A stretch of 64,000 nt of DNA from Suillus spraguei. Lineage: Eukaryota > Basidiomycota > Agaricomycetes > Boletales > Suillaceae. A program made the position numbers and the translations under genes. The stretch spans positions 186,001 to 250,000 of the forward strand of contig JABCPU010000035.1 in the NCBI GenBank assembly GCA_016800925.1, written 5' to 3'. How positions within the stretch are numbered: position 1 is the first letter of the stretch; the number at the start of each line of letters is the position of its first letter. The notes beneath the pieces are model-generated. The model was not told where the DNA came from. It saw nothing but the letters and a program-made list of their open reading frames with translations, and made no database searches. This document shows, piece by piece, positions 45,693 through 55,306 of this stretch.

Positions 45693-46418
45693 CTACGTAG
45701 TTTTACTGTTAGCTACTTTCACCTCGAAAAATTTGACCTCTGAAACAATACAGACAAGCAGATCATGAAGTATAATGATATCGTACTTGAGACGCTCCCT
45801 GCAATGTGGACAATTGGTGTGCACAACGTCTTGGATACTTTCCAGAAGTTCCCTCCCCTCGGAAGCGTGCACACTACACTCATTAAGAAAAATAATGGTC
45901 TCTCGTCGCCCCTTTTCTTGCGCACCTTTGAGCAGTTTCTCATATGCATGATCCCACTTATTTTCAGACTCCCGCTCCCGAATCCATCCCTTTTGCCAGC
46001 AATTGGCCATGTTCTCAATATTTTGCAGGGTTGGCGAGTCGCAGGAACAAGGGATGACATTATCCATGGTGAGTAGAGATCCATCATCGACCTCTGGAGT
46101 GATGTCACGACCATCGAGTCCGTCAAGCATGGGTGGATTGACCAAAGGGATGTGTTGTGTGTTTTTTTTACTATGGGTGCAGTCAGGAAGAACAAGAGAT
46201 GGCAGTAAAACAGAAATGATTTTACCTGGCCCGCCTACTTAAAAATTGTATTTTAAGTACAATTTTTCGACCCAAGAGTGAGAGTGGGACTGACCTCGCC
46301 ATCCGAGCGCGTGCCTTTGCGTTTTGCGTGTCTCGAACTCTGAAAGTACAATCTCGACTTGAATTAAAAAGAAAGAAAAAACTTACCCTGGTTTTGCAAG
46401 CCACCGCTTGGTAGCCAT
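45693..46418 (-). CDS. Unrecognised small gene inside the KDZ element
   Basis: A probable start ATG 46418 gives MATKRWLAKPG. An intron (about 46340-46387) then leads to VRDTQNAKARARMAR, another intron, and a main exon with MLDGLDGRDITPEVDDGS, a helical segment (WDHAYEKLLKGAQEKGRRET) and HTNCPHCRERLKYDIIIL, ending near 45693. The CPHCRE motif could be half of a zinc site. I do not recognise the family. Its position between other element genes suggests a third accessory protein. Exon limits are tentative. Confidence 0.4.
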
Positions 46419-46631
46419 GCGCTGCCTGTTCAAAGTAACAGGAGAACTCTGCCGATGAGCCTTAGAATGAATTTAAAACACTGTACACCATGAGTCCAAA
46501 AATCGAGACTTACCATAGATCTGAGGGGGGAAATGGGTCGTGAGATTTTCCAAGTTTGACTGTCTATCATGTCAATGGGGATTCCCCCTCATACATTTTA
46601 TAGAATGCGAATTAGTAAAAGGTTACTGTCA

Positions 46632-47270
46632 GCGCTCAATCACCAACTGACCTATCCAAACATCATCAGTATTCAAGCTGGATTTGTGACAAGATTATCC
46701 CAGCCTATCCGAATATCATCGGTATTCAAGTTGAGGTCATCCCAGCAATCCACCTACCCGAATATCATCAGTATTCAAGTCGGATTTGCAACAAGGTCAT
46801 CCCAGCAACCAACTTATCCGAACATCATCGGTATTCAAGTTGGATTGGCGACGAGGTCATCCCAGCAACCAACCTAACCGAACATCATCGGTATTCAAGT
46901 TGGATTGGCGACGAGGTCATCCCAGCAACCAACCTAACCGAACATCATCGGTATTCAAGTTGGATTGGCGACGAGGTCATCCCAGCAACCAACCTAACCG
47001 AACATCATCGGTATTCAAGTCGTATTAAAGTAAGGACATCCCAGCAACTAACCTAACCGACTAACCTAACCGAATATCATCGGTATTCAAGTAGGATATT
47101 AAAGTAAGGACATCCCAGCAACTAACCTAACCGACTAACCTAACCGAATATCATTGGTATTCAAGTAGGATCTAAGGATCGCCACCAGGTTATCCCAACA
47201 ACTAACCTATCCGAACATCATCGGTATTCAAGTTGGATCAAAGCATCGCGCTGAGGTCATCCCAGCAGAG
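46632..47270. repeat. 60-bp minisatellite inside the KDZ element
   Basis: About ten units contain CATCGGTATTCAAGTTGGAT and CATCCCAGCAACCAACCTAA. The units starting at 46801, 46861 and 46921 are almost identical, with an exact 60-bp period. Outer units are shorter, longer or diverged. The array lies in the interval between two divergent genes, so it could influence their promoters. One frame stays open through the array because 60 is divisible by three, but nothing suggests a real protein. Confidence 0.9.
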
Positions 47271-47525
47271 ATGTATATGATCACCCCCAATCAATGTTAT
47301 ACGCGGAACTTCCTCCAATTGGCAACCTGAGAAGTATTGTAAGTTGTTATGACTCTGATGCTTGGTATTAATGCCGTTTTTTATAGGGTTTAATGATTGG
47401 TATTAATGCCATTCTGTCTATGCCACCCTGATCCATTGGCGTGATTCTCAGGCTCCCAAGGCAAGCACTTTTTTTTTCTAATCGTGTCCCCGCAACGACA
47501 CTCCTTCCTACTCGCACAGACAACT

Positions 47526-49359
47526 ATGAGCTTCACTTTCCCTGAAAATGACTTCGACCCCAATGGGAATTTCATCGCCAGCGGAGGACCTGAATATTTC
47601 ATGGGGATGCTCAATGAAAATGAAGGTGCGTTGTATAAATGTGTCTCCCACTCTTATTGACCTTCAAAAACAGGATTGAGCAATACACTCCAACCTTGGG
47701 ATGATATCGACTTGGACGACCCATCATTATACATGATGCCGCTGACGAGTGACGAGTTAGCAGCTGTCAATGGTGAACCGGTCCTTCCACACCCTACTTT
47801 CATTGCTGAATTTTCACCCGACGCACACGATCTCACACCTGCCTCTCGCGCACCATCGCCTGCTGACAGTGAGTCGCTGTCAGAGCCCCTCCGTGATGCC
47901 AATTTGTCCACCTGGGCGGCGCGAAACCCAACCCGTCCCATGATCCATTGCTGGACCCCACCAACTCGGCTGTCAGATGCACAGAAGGCCTCCCGGAAAA
48001 TCAAGAAGGGCCTGAAGACAGAAATGACGAAGCGTTTACATGATGCTGTCGTCAAACACCTACAAGAACAGAAACACGCAGTTGAATTGCTCTCGCGCGC
48101 TCACAATGTGACTCCAAAATATGTCAATGACATGATTGGTAGTCAGACCAAGTATCACACAGCGCGTAAGATCCACCTGACTAATGCCCTCATTCACGCC
48201 AAAGCCAAGGAGATGAACAGTGGTATGCTAAATCCCTTTCCTTACTCTTACATACTCATGTTCTGTTACAATAAGATCAACCTATCGGCTCTCGGTATAC
48301 ATTGGGTGAGCTGCGCGAAATGGTCGCCGAGGACCCCCAGATGAAGAATTTGATGAGGGATGAGAAGACCACTTATGTGAGTGCTCTTAGGGAGCACCGC
48401 GAACAAAAGGTAAGTAGTGTGCGAGCCAACAATATAGCTGCTGCGCGAGATGTTTTGGTCACAACAGAGAGGGTCATCAAGGAGGTGAGCTTTTCGTTCA
48501 TCACCTGTATTCTACTGGACTCATTTTCACTTCAAAGCTCGACGATTTGCATGTTCGCACAGGCACCTATGCAACTGTATACGTTGTTCGGGGCCACATC
48601 AATGACATGATTCAAAGCACGATGCATGGTACTGATAATTCCGAAGATTTCTGGGAGGACGTCTATGACTCTCCAATGGCCGATGTTCTCCGTCAATATG
48701 AGCAATGGGCATGCACGCAGAATCAAAGTCAGTCGTCTGGCTCCTCATTATTATTTTATTTTGTTCTTATCAAGTATCTTCGAGATCTTAACGAACGTGA
48801 CTCTTTGGAAACGGTTCGAAAGCAAGCTCGAAAATTGATTGTCCGAGGGCTGGGTATGTGACAGTAGTGTGCATGAGTGCTGTCTGACATCTTTACAGTT
48901 GCAGTGACTGGCAAGAAAGACATCACGATGAATTACAATAACTACAATACGGCGATCATTGAAACTTATGCGGTCAAGCTAGTAGGATGGCCCCAGGGTG
49001 TCAAATTTATCAGTCCTTCAAACATCGGGACAGTCGGTGAAATTCGCAAGCTCCGTGATGCGCTCAAGGCCCGAACATGTTACTGGGCTGCCCTCACTCC
49101 AGCGGAAGTCAAGCTTCACACTGCTGAACTTGATGCGTGCCGTTCGGCAGGGCAAGTTGTCCGGCAGCCACGCAAGAAGCGCTCCGATGCTGGAGTCGCT
49201 CGCAAGCGCAAGGCTCCACCTACCACAGGACAGGCACACAAAGAGAACAGAAGGCCGTCAAAGAAGGTGAAAAAGAACAGTAGTGCCCAGCATCGTGAGG
49301 CCCCTAAAAGTGCGGAGTTCATCGAGTCATCTGATGAGGAAGAGGACGAGGGCGAGTAG
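47526..49359 (+). CDS. KDZ-associated companion protein
   Basis: ATG 47526 starts MSFTFPENDFDPNGNF. The first intron ends before GLSNTLQPWDDIDLDD. Further blocks are RKIKKGLKTEMTKRLHDAVV, NVTPKYVNDMIGSQTKYHTA, YTLGELREMVAED, LHVRTGTYATVYVVRGHIND, FWEDVYDSPMADVLRQYEQW, MNYNNYNTAIIETYAVKLVG and FISPSNIGTVGEIRKLRDAL. The C-terminus is Lys/Arg-rich, then acidic, ending at TAG 49357-49359. I recall proteins of this build next to KDZ transposases in many Agaricomycetes. Their biochemical role is unknown, though the basic tail suggests nuclear location or DNA binding. The frame appears intact through five or six short introns. Confidence 0.75.
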
Positions 49360-49452
49360 TACACCCTGCTGCTTTTTTATGTATATTCTGAGGATCTGTA
49401 CATACTTGAATTATTAGTAGCTTTCACTGTGTCAAAATGCGCCACCAATGTG

Positions 49453-49750
49453 TAAAAATGCGCCTCTGATATGCATGATTTAAGGAGCTCATCGTGTACG
49501 ACGGCGGGCACGAAGGTTCACACGGCGGGCGCATGATAGCCGAAGCCAGGAACGACATGACGGGCGCATGATAGCCGGAGCCAGGAACATTAACGCCGAC
49601 GTCCCACCTAGAGCTGCTGTTATTATAAGTCACTCTTTATCCAAGATTTATTGAAGGAGGCTTGCAAACGCTGGAACTGTGTCATTTTAGACGTGCTAGC
49701 CCTATCTATTATCACGTCTAATTAGACGCAATACGTGGGAGTCACAGGTG
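49453..49750. repeat. Right terminal inverted repeat of the KDZ element
   Basis: This is the reverse complement of 40319-40617. The outermost bases are GTGGGAGTCACAGGTG, and flanking DNA begins CCCGTCACG. Confidence 0.88.
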
Positions 49751-50105
49751 CCCGTCACGTTCTGTTATTGATTTGGATCCTCTTCCGCTCATCCATTGCT
49801 ATTTGACGTTTCGTGACACTGCATTTCCAAGTCGGCCGGCACTTTGGTTGTCGAGCACGGGCGCCATACCAACTAGAAGTTGGTTCTTACGACGCTTACG
49901 TCGACACTGTGGTAACGCGATGTCAGGACATTCAATGAGGGCTGGAGGTGCAACTGCACTTGCGATTGCGGGAATGGCTCCAGACCTTATTCAGGCAGCA
50001 GGTCGGTGGTCCTCTGATGAATTCAGAAAGTATATCCGCCAGCATCCTTTTCTGCTCAACGCTTTACTACACGGCTCGGCTCGTGAACGCAACCCTGCTA
50101 CATGA
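49751..50105 (+). pseudogene. C-terminal fragment of a tyrosine recombinase
   Basis: The frame is open across the KDZ border and reads RSVIDLDPLPLIHCYLTFRD, then IPTRSWFLRRLRRH, and SGHSMRAGGATALAIAGMAP with LIQAAGRWSSDEFRKYIRQH. The H-x-x-R motif, the W/H position and the Tyr in KYIR match the C-terminal catalytic box of tyrosine recombinases found in fungal DIRS-type and Crypton-type elements. The N-terminal half, including the first catalytic Arg, is missing and is not found on the other side of the KDZ element. It stops at 50103-50105 (TGA). Confidence 0.78.
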
Positions 50106-50540
50106 ACGGATTGACTCACACATGACCTCATTCTTGACTCAGACTGGATTTCGCCTAATCGCTTGTTTCGACTGGATTTCACCTACTCGCCTGGCACCAT
50201 GACCACAAAACAACGAAAAAAAAAAAAAAAAAAACGTTATAGAAAAAAAAAAAAAGCCTTATAGCATTTCTATCGTGCCTCCGACACTCAATTCTGGTCT
50301 ATTGAAGTCTGTCTCCTAGTTTTATTGCTCATTCTCAAGCACATCTTATCGAGTCTAGCATCTGTTTTGCCTTACACTGCTGTATCATGTACTTTTCGCT
50401 CTCTCAGTTCGCAATAAAACTTGTCTGAGTCCCCCGAGTATGAAACTGGGGGACTCCGCTTGCCTAATCGCTGTGAGACACCAGTGTAAATTGATTCAAC
50501 ACTGAAATATATGATAAATATGGGAGGCGGATAAAGGGCC
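50106..50540. other. Gene-free interval with A-rich runs
   Basis: Two oligo-A runs (about 50215-50233 and 50242-50255) interrupted by CGTTATAG follow the recombinase fragment. They may mark a 3' end or simple sequence. No gene is recognised. Confidence 0.4.
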
Positions 50541-50858
50541 TCAGACATAGAAGTAATATGCATGATAACTTCGATTCACCTCTCGAAGTGGACGAAGTGG
50601 CACTTCGACTGGCTTTGGAACAACGAAGTTAACCGTCTCACGTTTTCGAAGTGCACCGTGGGAATTATTTGGTAGTGTATATGTCTCATATTGTATAGAA
50701 AAAGGGCCGTTCCCATCGCTATACATTATGAGCAAGTCGACTGCAGTACTTGCTCCGTGACATGTAATTTTCTTAGTAAGTTCAGTTGTTGATGGAGTTT
50801 TGTAATGTTGATATATGCCGTGAACCAACAGGTAAATCTCAGTCAGCAACTGACTCAT
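50541..50858 (-). CDS. Unrecognised ORF, possible exon
   Basis: A 105-residue frame starts MSQLLTEIYLLVHGIYQHYK and contains DLLIMYSDGNGPFSIQYETY and ETVNFVVPKPVEVPLRPL. The alternating hydrophobic pattern suggests beta-strands (an Ig-like fold is conceivable), but I cannot place it in a family. It lies upstream of and divergent from the GST gene. Confidence 0.25.
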   Translation of the reverse strand: MSQLLTEIYLLVHGIYQHYKTPSTTELTKKITCHGASTAVDLLIMYSDGNGPFSIQYETYTLPNNSHGALRKRETVNFVVPKPVEVPLRPLREVNRSYHAYYFYV

Positions 50859-51065
50859 TCACCAAGTTATCGGGGTATTATGATTGACCTCTGACTAGTC
50901 TGTTAATTCGTTAGTTTTATTTCCGCATAGCAACCCTCCCTGATTACGAATAACCCAATATCAGCTCACAAACAGTGATGCGATGGCCGATGCGACCGGG
51001 CCTGAAGCTCGCTTGTGTCGTATATAAACCTGAGCATCCCTTTGTTAGACACTCAAATCATCATC

Positions 51066-52040
51066 ATGTCCGAGCAGCTGACTTTGTACCTTCACAAGGT
51101 GAGGAACGATAGAGAATAAAGCGGAAAATTTACCTGACCCACAACTCTACAGCTCTCACCCTATAGCCTGAAGGTGAAATGACTGCTGACACCATCTTAC
51201 CAGTCTGACGCAAATTGACAGATTGAATTGGCTCTTATTGAAGCCAATGCACCCTACAGAAGATACCAAGTCGATCTCGCGAATAAACCAGAGTGGTTCA
51301 CTAGTAAAGTGAACCCCGCCGGTAAGGTATGTGTGATAAAATTTTGTGTCGATTGTAGACGAGTGTCACATTATAACTATAGGTGCCCGCTGTGACATAT
51401 GGAGGACCCAATGTCGAGCCCGATGATCCATCGCCGCTGTCTGCTAAAATCGCAGAATCGAATGTCATCCTTGAGTTCGTGGCAGATCTCTATCCAGGCC
51501 TCCTACCGAAGGATCTTGTTTTGCGTGCTAAAGTCCGTTTCTTTATCGACGCGACTACTAAACACATCGAGGGACCGAGCTACGCGTTCTTCCAAGGGAA
51601 AGAGCCATATGACAATATCCTGAAGGGGATTGAATTTATTCAAGAACTTCTCGAGGAGGGGAGAGAATTCGCGGTTGGAGATCACTACACTATTGCAGAT
51701 GCATGCATCTCTCCGCAACTCGAAGCGCTCAAGATCATCACCAAAACTGACACAGGTAGAACACCTACTCATGCCCCTTACCGAGAGATTGAATCTGATT
51801 AATTGGAAACAGGAAAGTTCCCTGTCGGGATGGGGTATAAGTTAGGCGACGAGTTGAAAGGACCTAAGTTTGCCAAATTCATGAAATACGCTCAGCGGAT
51901 GCTAGACCGTCCGAGCTTGAAGCAAACCTATGATGAGGTATGCATATATTTACACGAATTGCTGATAACTTACTCTTTACTGCGTTTAGGAGTTCGCAAT
52001 CACATTCTTCAAGACGAGATTCACTGAGCGCGTACAGTAA
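51066..52040 (+). CDS. Glutathione S-transferase
   Basis: Six exons: 51066-51098, 51153-51173, 51222-51326, 51383-51755, 51813-51937, 51990-52040, all with GT-AG introns and a continuous frame. The product starts MSEQLTLYLHKLSPYSLKIE, where SPYS is the catalytic/GSH-binding loop after the first strand. It continues with YQVDLANKPEWFTSKVNPAG, KVPAVTYGG, IAESNVILEFVADLYP (the glutathione gamma-Glu site ES) and the C-terminal helical domain with YTIADACISPQLEAL. It ends ERVQ* at 52038-52040. The length of about 235 residues is normal. The LSPYS loop resembles omega/Ure2p-like fungal GSTs, with Ser where omega forms have Cys. Likely role: detoxification of lignin-derived or other xenobiotic compounds in the cytosol. 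Confidence 0.9.
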
Positions 52041-52188
52041 AGATATACCCAATAATGAATGGCTAGCTTTGTAGGAGAACAATTTACTAGTGACTTGAAT
52101 ACAACGATGTATGTAACTTTACGAAGGATCGTTGGTTCTATACACAACATTTGCGCAGTAGAGTATGTCAAATGTGGAGAACCTGGTT

Positions 52189-52551
52189 TTATAAAGGGAC
52201 CTCTAAGCGATCGACACCATAGTTGTCGTCATCTTCGATGTAGAGGCTAGCACTAGGGAACTGAGTCTTGATGACATCCCAGAGCCAGTGCATCGGCGTC
52301 CCAAACGTGATGTCGGTTCGTCCCGTGCCACCAGTGAGGAGAGGAACAAACTTGCCGAGGGCGTCGACAGTGATAGACCCAGAGTTCCCGTCCTTGGAGA
52401 ACGGACCGGAGTCATTATCATAGGGGTAGATCGCTGCTTCCACTGAATCGCGGCTGCCTAGATTGGAGTAGCGGCGAACGTGAGACTCAAATCCATTTGA
52501 GCAACCAATCGTGGTGAGCGTGTTGCGGCCGCGTTGTATGACGTGTCGCAT
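52189..52551 (-). pseudogene. C-terminal fragment of a serine-peptidase-like protein
   Basis: A 120-residue frame contains SKDGNSGSITVDALGKFVPL and LTGGTG...GTPMHWLWDVIKTQFP, ending at TAA 52189-52191. The GxSGS motif with a following hydrophobic strand and a LLTGG turn is the catalytic-Ser region of chymotrypsin-fold peptidases. From memory, related Agaricomycete proteins carry GDSGS, so the Asp is changed to Asn here. The His and Asp of the triad would lie upstream, and no upstream exon is recognisable. It is probably a truncated relic. Confidence 0.5.
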
Positions 52552-52555
52552 AGCA

Positions 52556-53716
52556 AAGTTGCCTTTATGCGATACGTTATAAAACGCGGCCGTCTCTGTT
52601 ATTTGGCCTTTGCATAAATGCGTGATAAAGGTGAAGATGAGAGATAGTAAATGTTAGTAGGTCGTCGCACACGCTAACATTGACTCTGAAAGTTGATAGT
52701 TGAAGCTAAGGAAGATGTGAGAGAGGAGAAGGCTATGTAAAACGAGTCGGCAAGTCATTGATTCGCTTTTTGTGTGGGAACTGAAGTTGCCCCGCGCAAG
52801 AGATCGGGAGTCTGGGCTGATCACGTGATCCGAGAGAAAGTTCGGAGTTGAAGAGTTCGGGGATCAAGACCTTCGGAGCGTGATCTGTCTGAGCACGTAC
52901 GTAGACCAAAGGATACACGAACCCAGACCAAAACCCGCTAGAGTATGAAAATATGGAGATGGGGTGGGTGGACAAAAATCGTTGAGTGACGCGCGAATGG
53001 GGAATCTATACTCAAACGACGTCTTAAGAATGGGGTGGTGCTTCATTAGAATCGAAGCACGCGTCATGGGGGAATGATGAGCCTAGTCTCAATGCGTTAC
53101 AATTATGTTACAATTTGGTTAGAATCACCAAATTGTGCAACTTTAACCATTCCTAACTGGGTATCAATAATGGAACTTACTCGGTTGGAACTGATTGGAA
53201 CCGAATTGCAACCGACTTAGGAAATTTCCGACAGTACTAGTGTACGCCTCTCACCTCTTCGACCGTTGCGAACAACACCAGGCAGCAAGGGCCATTCAAC
53301 TTAACGAGATATATCATTCGGGTTTACATAACAAAGCACGGGTCGGGAACTGGCGACGCTACATTATGTAAGTCCAAGAGCCGACCGGAGTGTCCTGGTT
53401 ATATATACAGGAGAGCAAGTCATCAAAATAGTATTCGGACGGGTCAAAACAGTATTAACATGAAGTAGCTGGAATACAAAACATCATTCTGCGTCTAGAA
53501 CCGATACAAGCTACAAAAGTATGATATCTGGAATCACTAAGCCCAAGCACTGGCTGTGGTTTTCAGAGTCACAATAACAGCTTCAACGAGAAGGCTGTGA
53601 CAATCATTATAAAGACACCAGGTAATGGTACAGATGCCATAGCACCGCTTGATCCTGGAGCGGGAAGGAAGTGCGCAGCTTCCGATTGTTGTTCTGACGA
53701 AGTCTCCTAACATATT
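52556..53716. other. Intergenic region with a hairpin
   Basis: No gene is recognised. A perfect inverted repeat, ACAATTTGGT (53110-53119) and ACCAAATTGT (53127-53136), lies in a stretch rich in GGTT/AACC words (53100-53220). The region is the 3' side of the M50B-like gene and the upstream side of the serine-peptidase fragment. Confidence 0.4.
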
Positions 53717-54994
53717 TTACTCGTCAGTGCTGTCCTGTCGAGGGAAGAGGAGGCAAAAAACCTTGAATGCAGCAAGTCCCACGAGGACGCCTGCGGCAAA
53801 GAAAATAAAGGCTATTATAAGCCAAATGAGGCCCCATGCTGATAGGGGTATTAGCAAAGGTTAACGTTCGCCAGAGGTAGAGGGCTTGACCTTGAGATGG
53901 GAAACAGCCACAAACCCGAGCGAAGGCGGAGGCATCAGAACTATTAACTTTCCGCGCGATGGTATCATCTGAAGGAACCCATTAGTCTGACGCATGAAAA
54001 CCATGAGGGTAGACCTACCTATTACGTCCCATAGCACATACAAGTCTGACATTACGCCAATAAACAAGACCTTATTGAAAAAATGAGCCTGGAACATGAG
54101 AAAGGTCCAGAACAACTCACGAAGTAACGCAATGCAACACTGTCCGCCACTAGCCAGAATACCACGATCATGCCAGACATTCCAAGAATGAGTAGCCATG
54201 TCCTTCGTAATCCGCTCAGTACCCGTCCTTCTCCAGTTGAGCAGTGCAGGAACAATACTCACAGCCAATTCCTGCGCGCCCACCACAACGTGAAGAGGAA
54301 AAATACACCGAGAACAAGACAAGCTACTTTGCTCGCATTGGTATCGAATCCGCATGCAATGAGACAAGCGCCGATGAATGAGGACCCGAGATATCCAGCA
54401 GGGAGGGTGATCCATGGTATACCGCCCGACATGCGGGTCTCACCGCCTTCGTCGGCTGTCCAAACGGTGATGCGAGTAAGTAGAGGTTTAATGGCGAAAT
54501 AAAAAGACAGCGAACTAACGATCAAGTTCGACGGAATGAATAGTAGCGCACGTCAAGATACCGGTGATTGCATGGCTCATCTAGGAAGTAACTTGACGCC
54601 TCAAGGCCTGAGCAGCGGGGAGATGAGCCTACCTCATGGAAGCCCACAGTAAGCAGTCTACAATCACATCAACGTATAACCTTTCAGATTTTTAAGAGGA
54701 ACGTACTTGAAAGGGTATACTGCGTGTAGATTCAGAACACATCAGGGTGCTGCAGGAGGGTACGACATGAAGAGGTACGCACTAATCCAACTCAGAACTG
54801 GGACATGCCTGCGAACAAAAGGCTCAACCGTGGTCATTGCAGAAGAACTGGTTAGACGCTCACCAGAGAATAGCGATAAGTATAACATAGCAGCCTGCGA
54901 CGATCAAAGTTGTCCTCTGAGTAGCATTCGGAGTCAGCTGCGTGGCGATGTCTCTGGTATGAAAATTGAAGGTTTGGTCGTCAAGGTAAGGCAT
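53717..54994 (-). CDS. M50B-like membrane metallopeptidase
   Basis: The start ATG 54994 gives MPYLDDQTFNFHTRDIATQL, then a membrane helix (TLIVAGCYVILIAILW). Small exons follow. The zinc motif HEMSH is split by an intron (…GFHE / MSHAITG, near 54590). Next come ELDPDEGGETRMSGGIPW, ITLPAGYLGSSFIGACLIAC, FDTNASKVACLVLGVFFLFT, FWLVADSVALRYFV and a final membrane segment ending FPRQDSTDE at TAA 53717-53719. This is the peptidase M50B-like family, a fungal multi-pass membrane protein with HExxH. It is about 230 residues with seven or so short introns. The substrate is unknown. Confidence 0.85.
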
Positions 54995-55306
54995 TTCGCG
55001 AATCGTAAAGAGAACGGGACGTGAACGCGTGAACAACCGACTAAAGGCAACAAAGCCCAAGAACTTGAAGAAGCACAAACTCCAAGCTGTACGCTCGCAG
55101 TAATCAACATGGCCCTAGCTAGAGCACGTGCCACACGCGCTTATACCAAGACATGAGACAGAAATCCATAAATCCATTATATGAAAATAGTGAACAGGGT
55201 ACATAATAACAGCCCGAGGGTAACAACACAACAAATGGCATGAATGCGAATACATGATGAGGAGCACACAAGAACATATCAAATAATACCATGACCGGCA
55301 GACAAC
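54995..55306. other. Intergenic region between M50B-like and EF-3 genes
   Basis: About 310 bp hold the promoter of the M50B-like gene and the 3' end of EF-3. No further gene is seen. Confidence 0.5.

Larger units (their letters stand above)
40319..49750. mobile_element. KDZ-superfamily DNA transposon with long terminal inverted repeats
   Basis: Inverted repeats of about 299 bp (40319-40617 and 49453-49750) start CACCTGTGACTCCCAC and bound a 9.4-kb unit. The unit holds a KDZ transposase (minus), an RNase H1 N-domain protein (plus), a small unknown gene (minus) and a companion protein (plus). KDZ (Kyakuja-Dileera-Zisupton) elements are abundant in Agaricomycetes. The repeats are nearly identical, so the insertion is young. 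No target duplication is seen: the left flank ends GTGATA and the right flank starts CCCGTC. Confidence 0.85.

Noticed and set aside
46786..47028. Protein of 20-residue repeats encoded by the minisatellite
   Set aside because: The frame stays open only because the period is divisible by three. There is no start context, and units outside the core break it.
46632..47270. CRISPR-like array
   Set aside because: Units are direct 60-bp tandem repeats without unique spacers, in a eukaryotic nuclear transposon. It is a minisatellite.
50215..50260. Oligo-A runs as the tail of a retroposed gene
   Set aside because: The runs are interrupted, follow a truncated recombinase frame that is not intronless cellular coding sequence, and no target duplication is visible.
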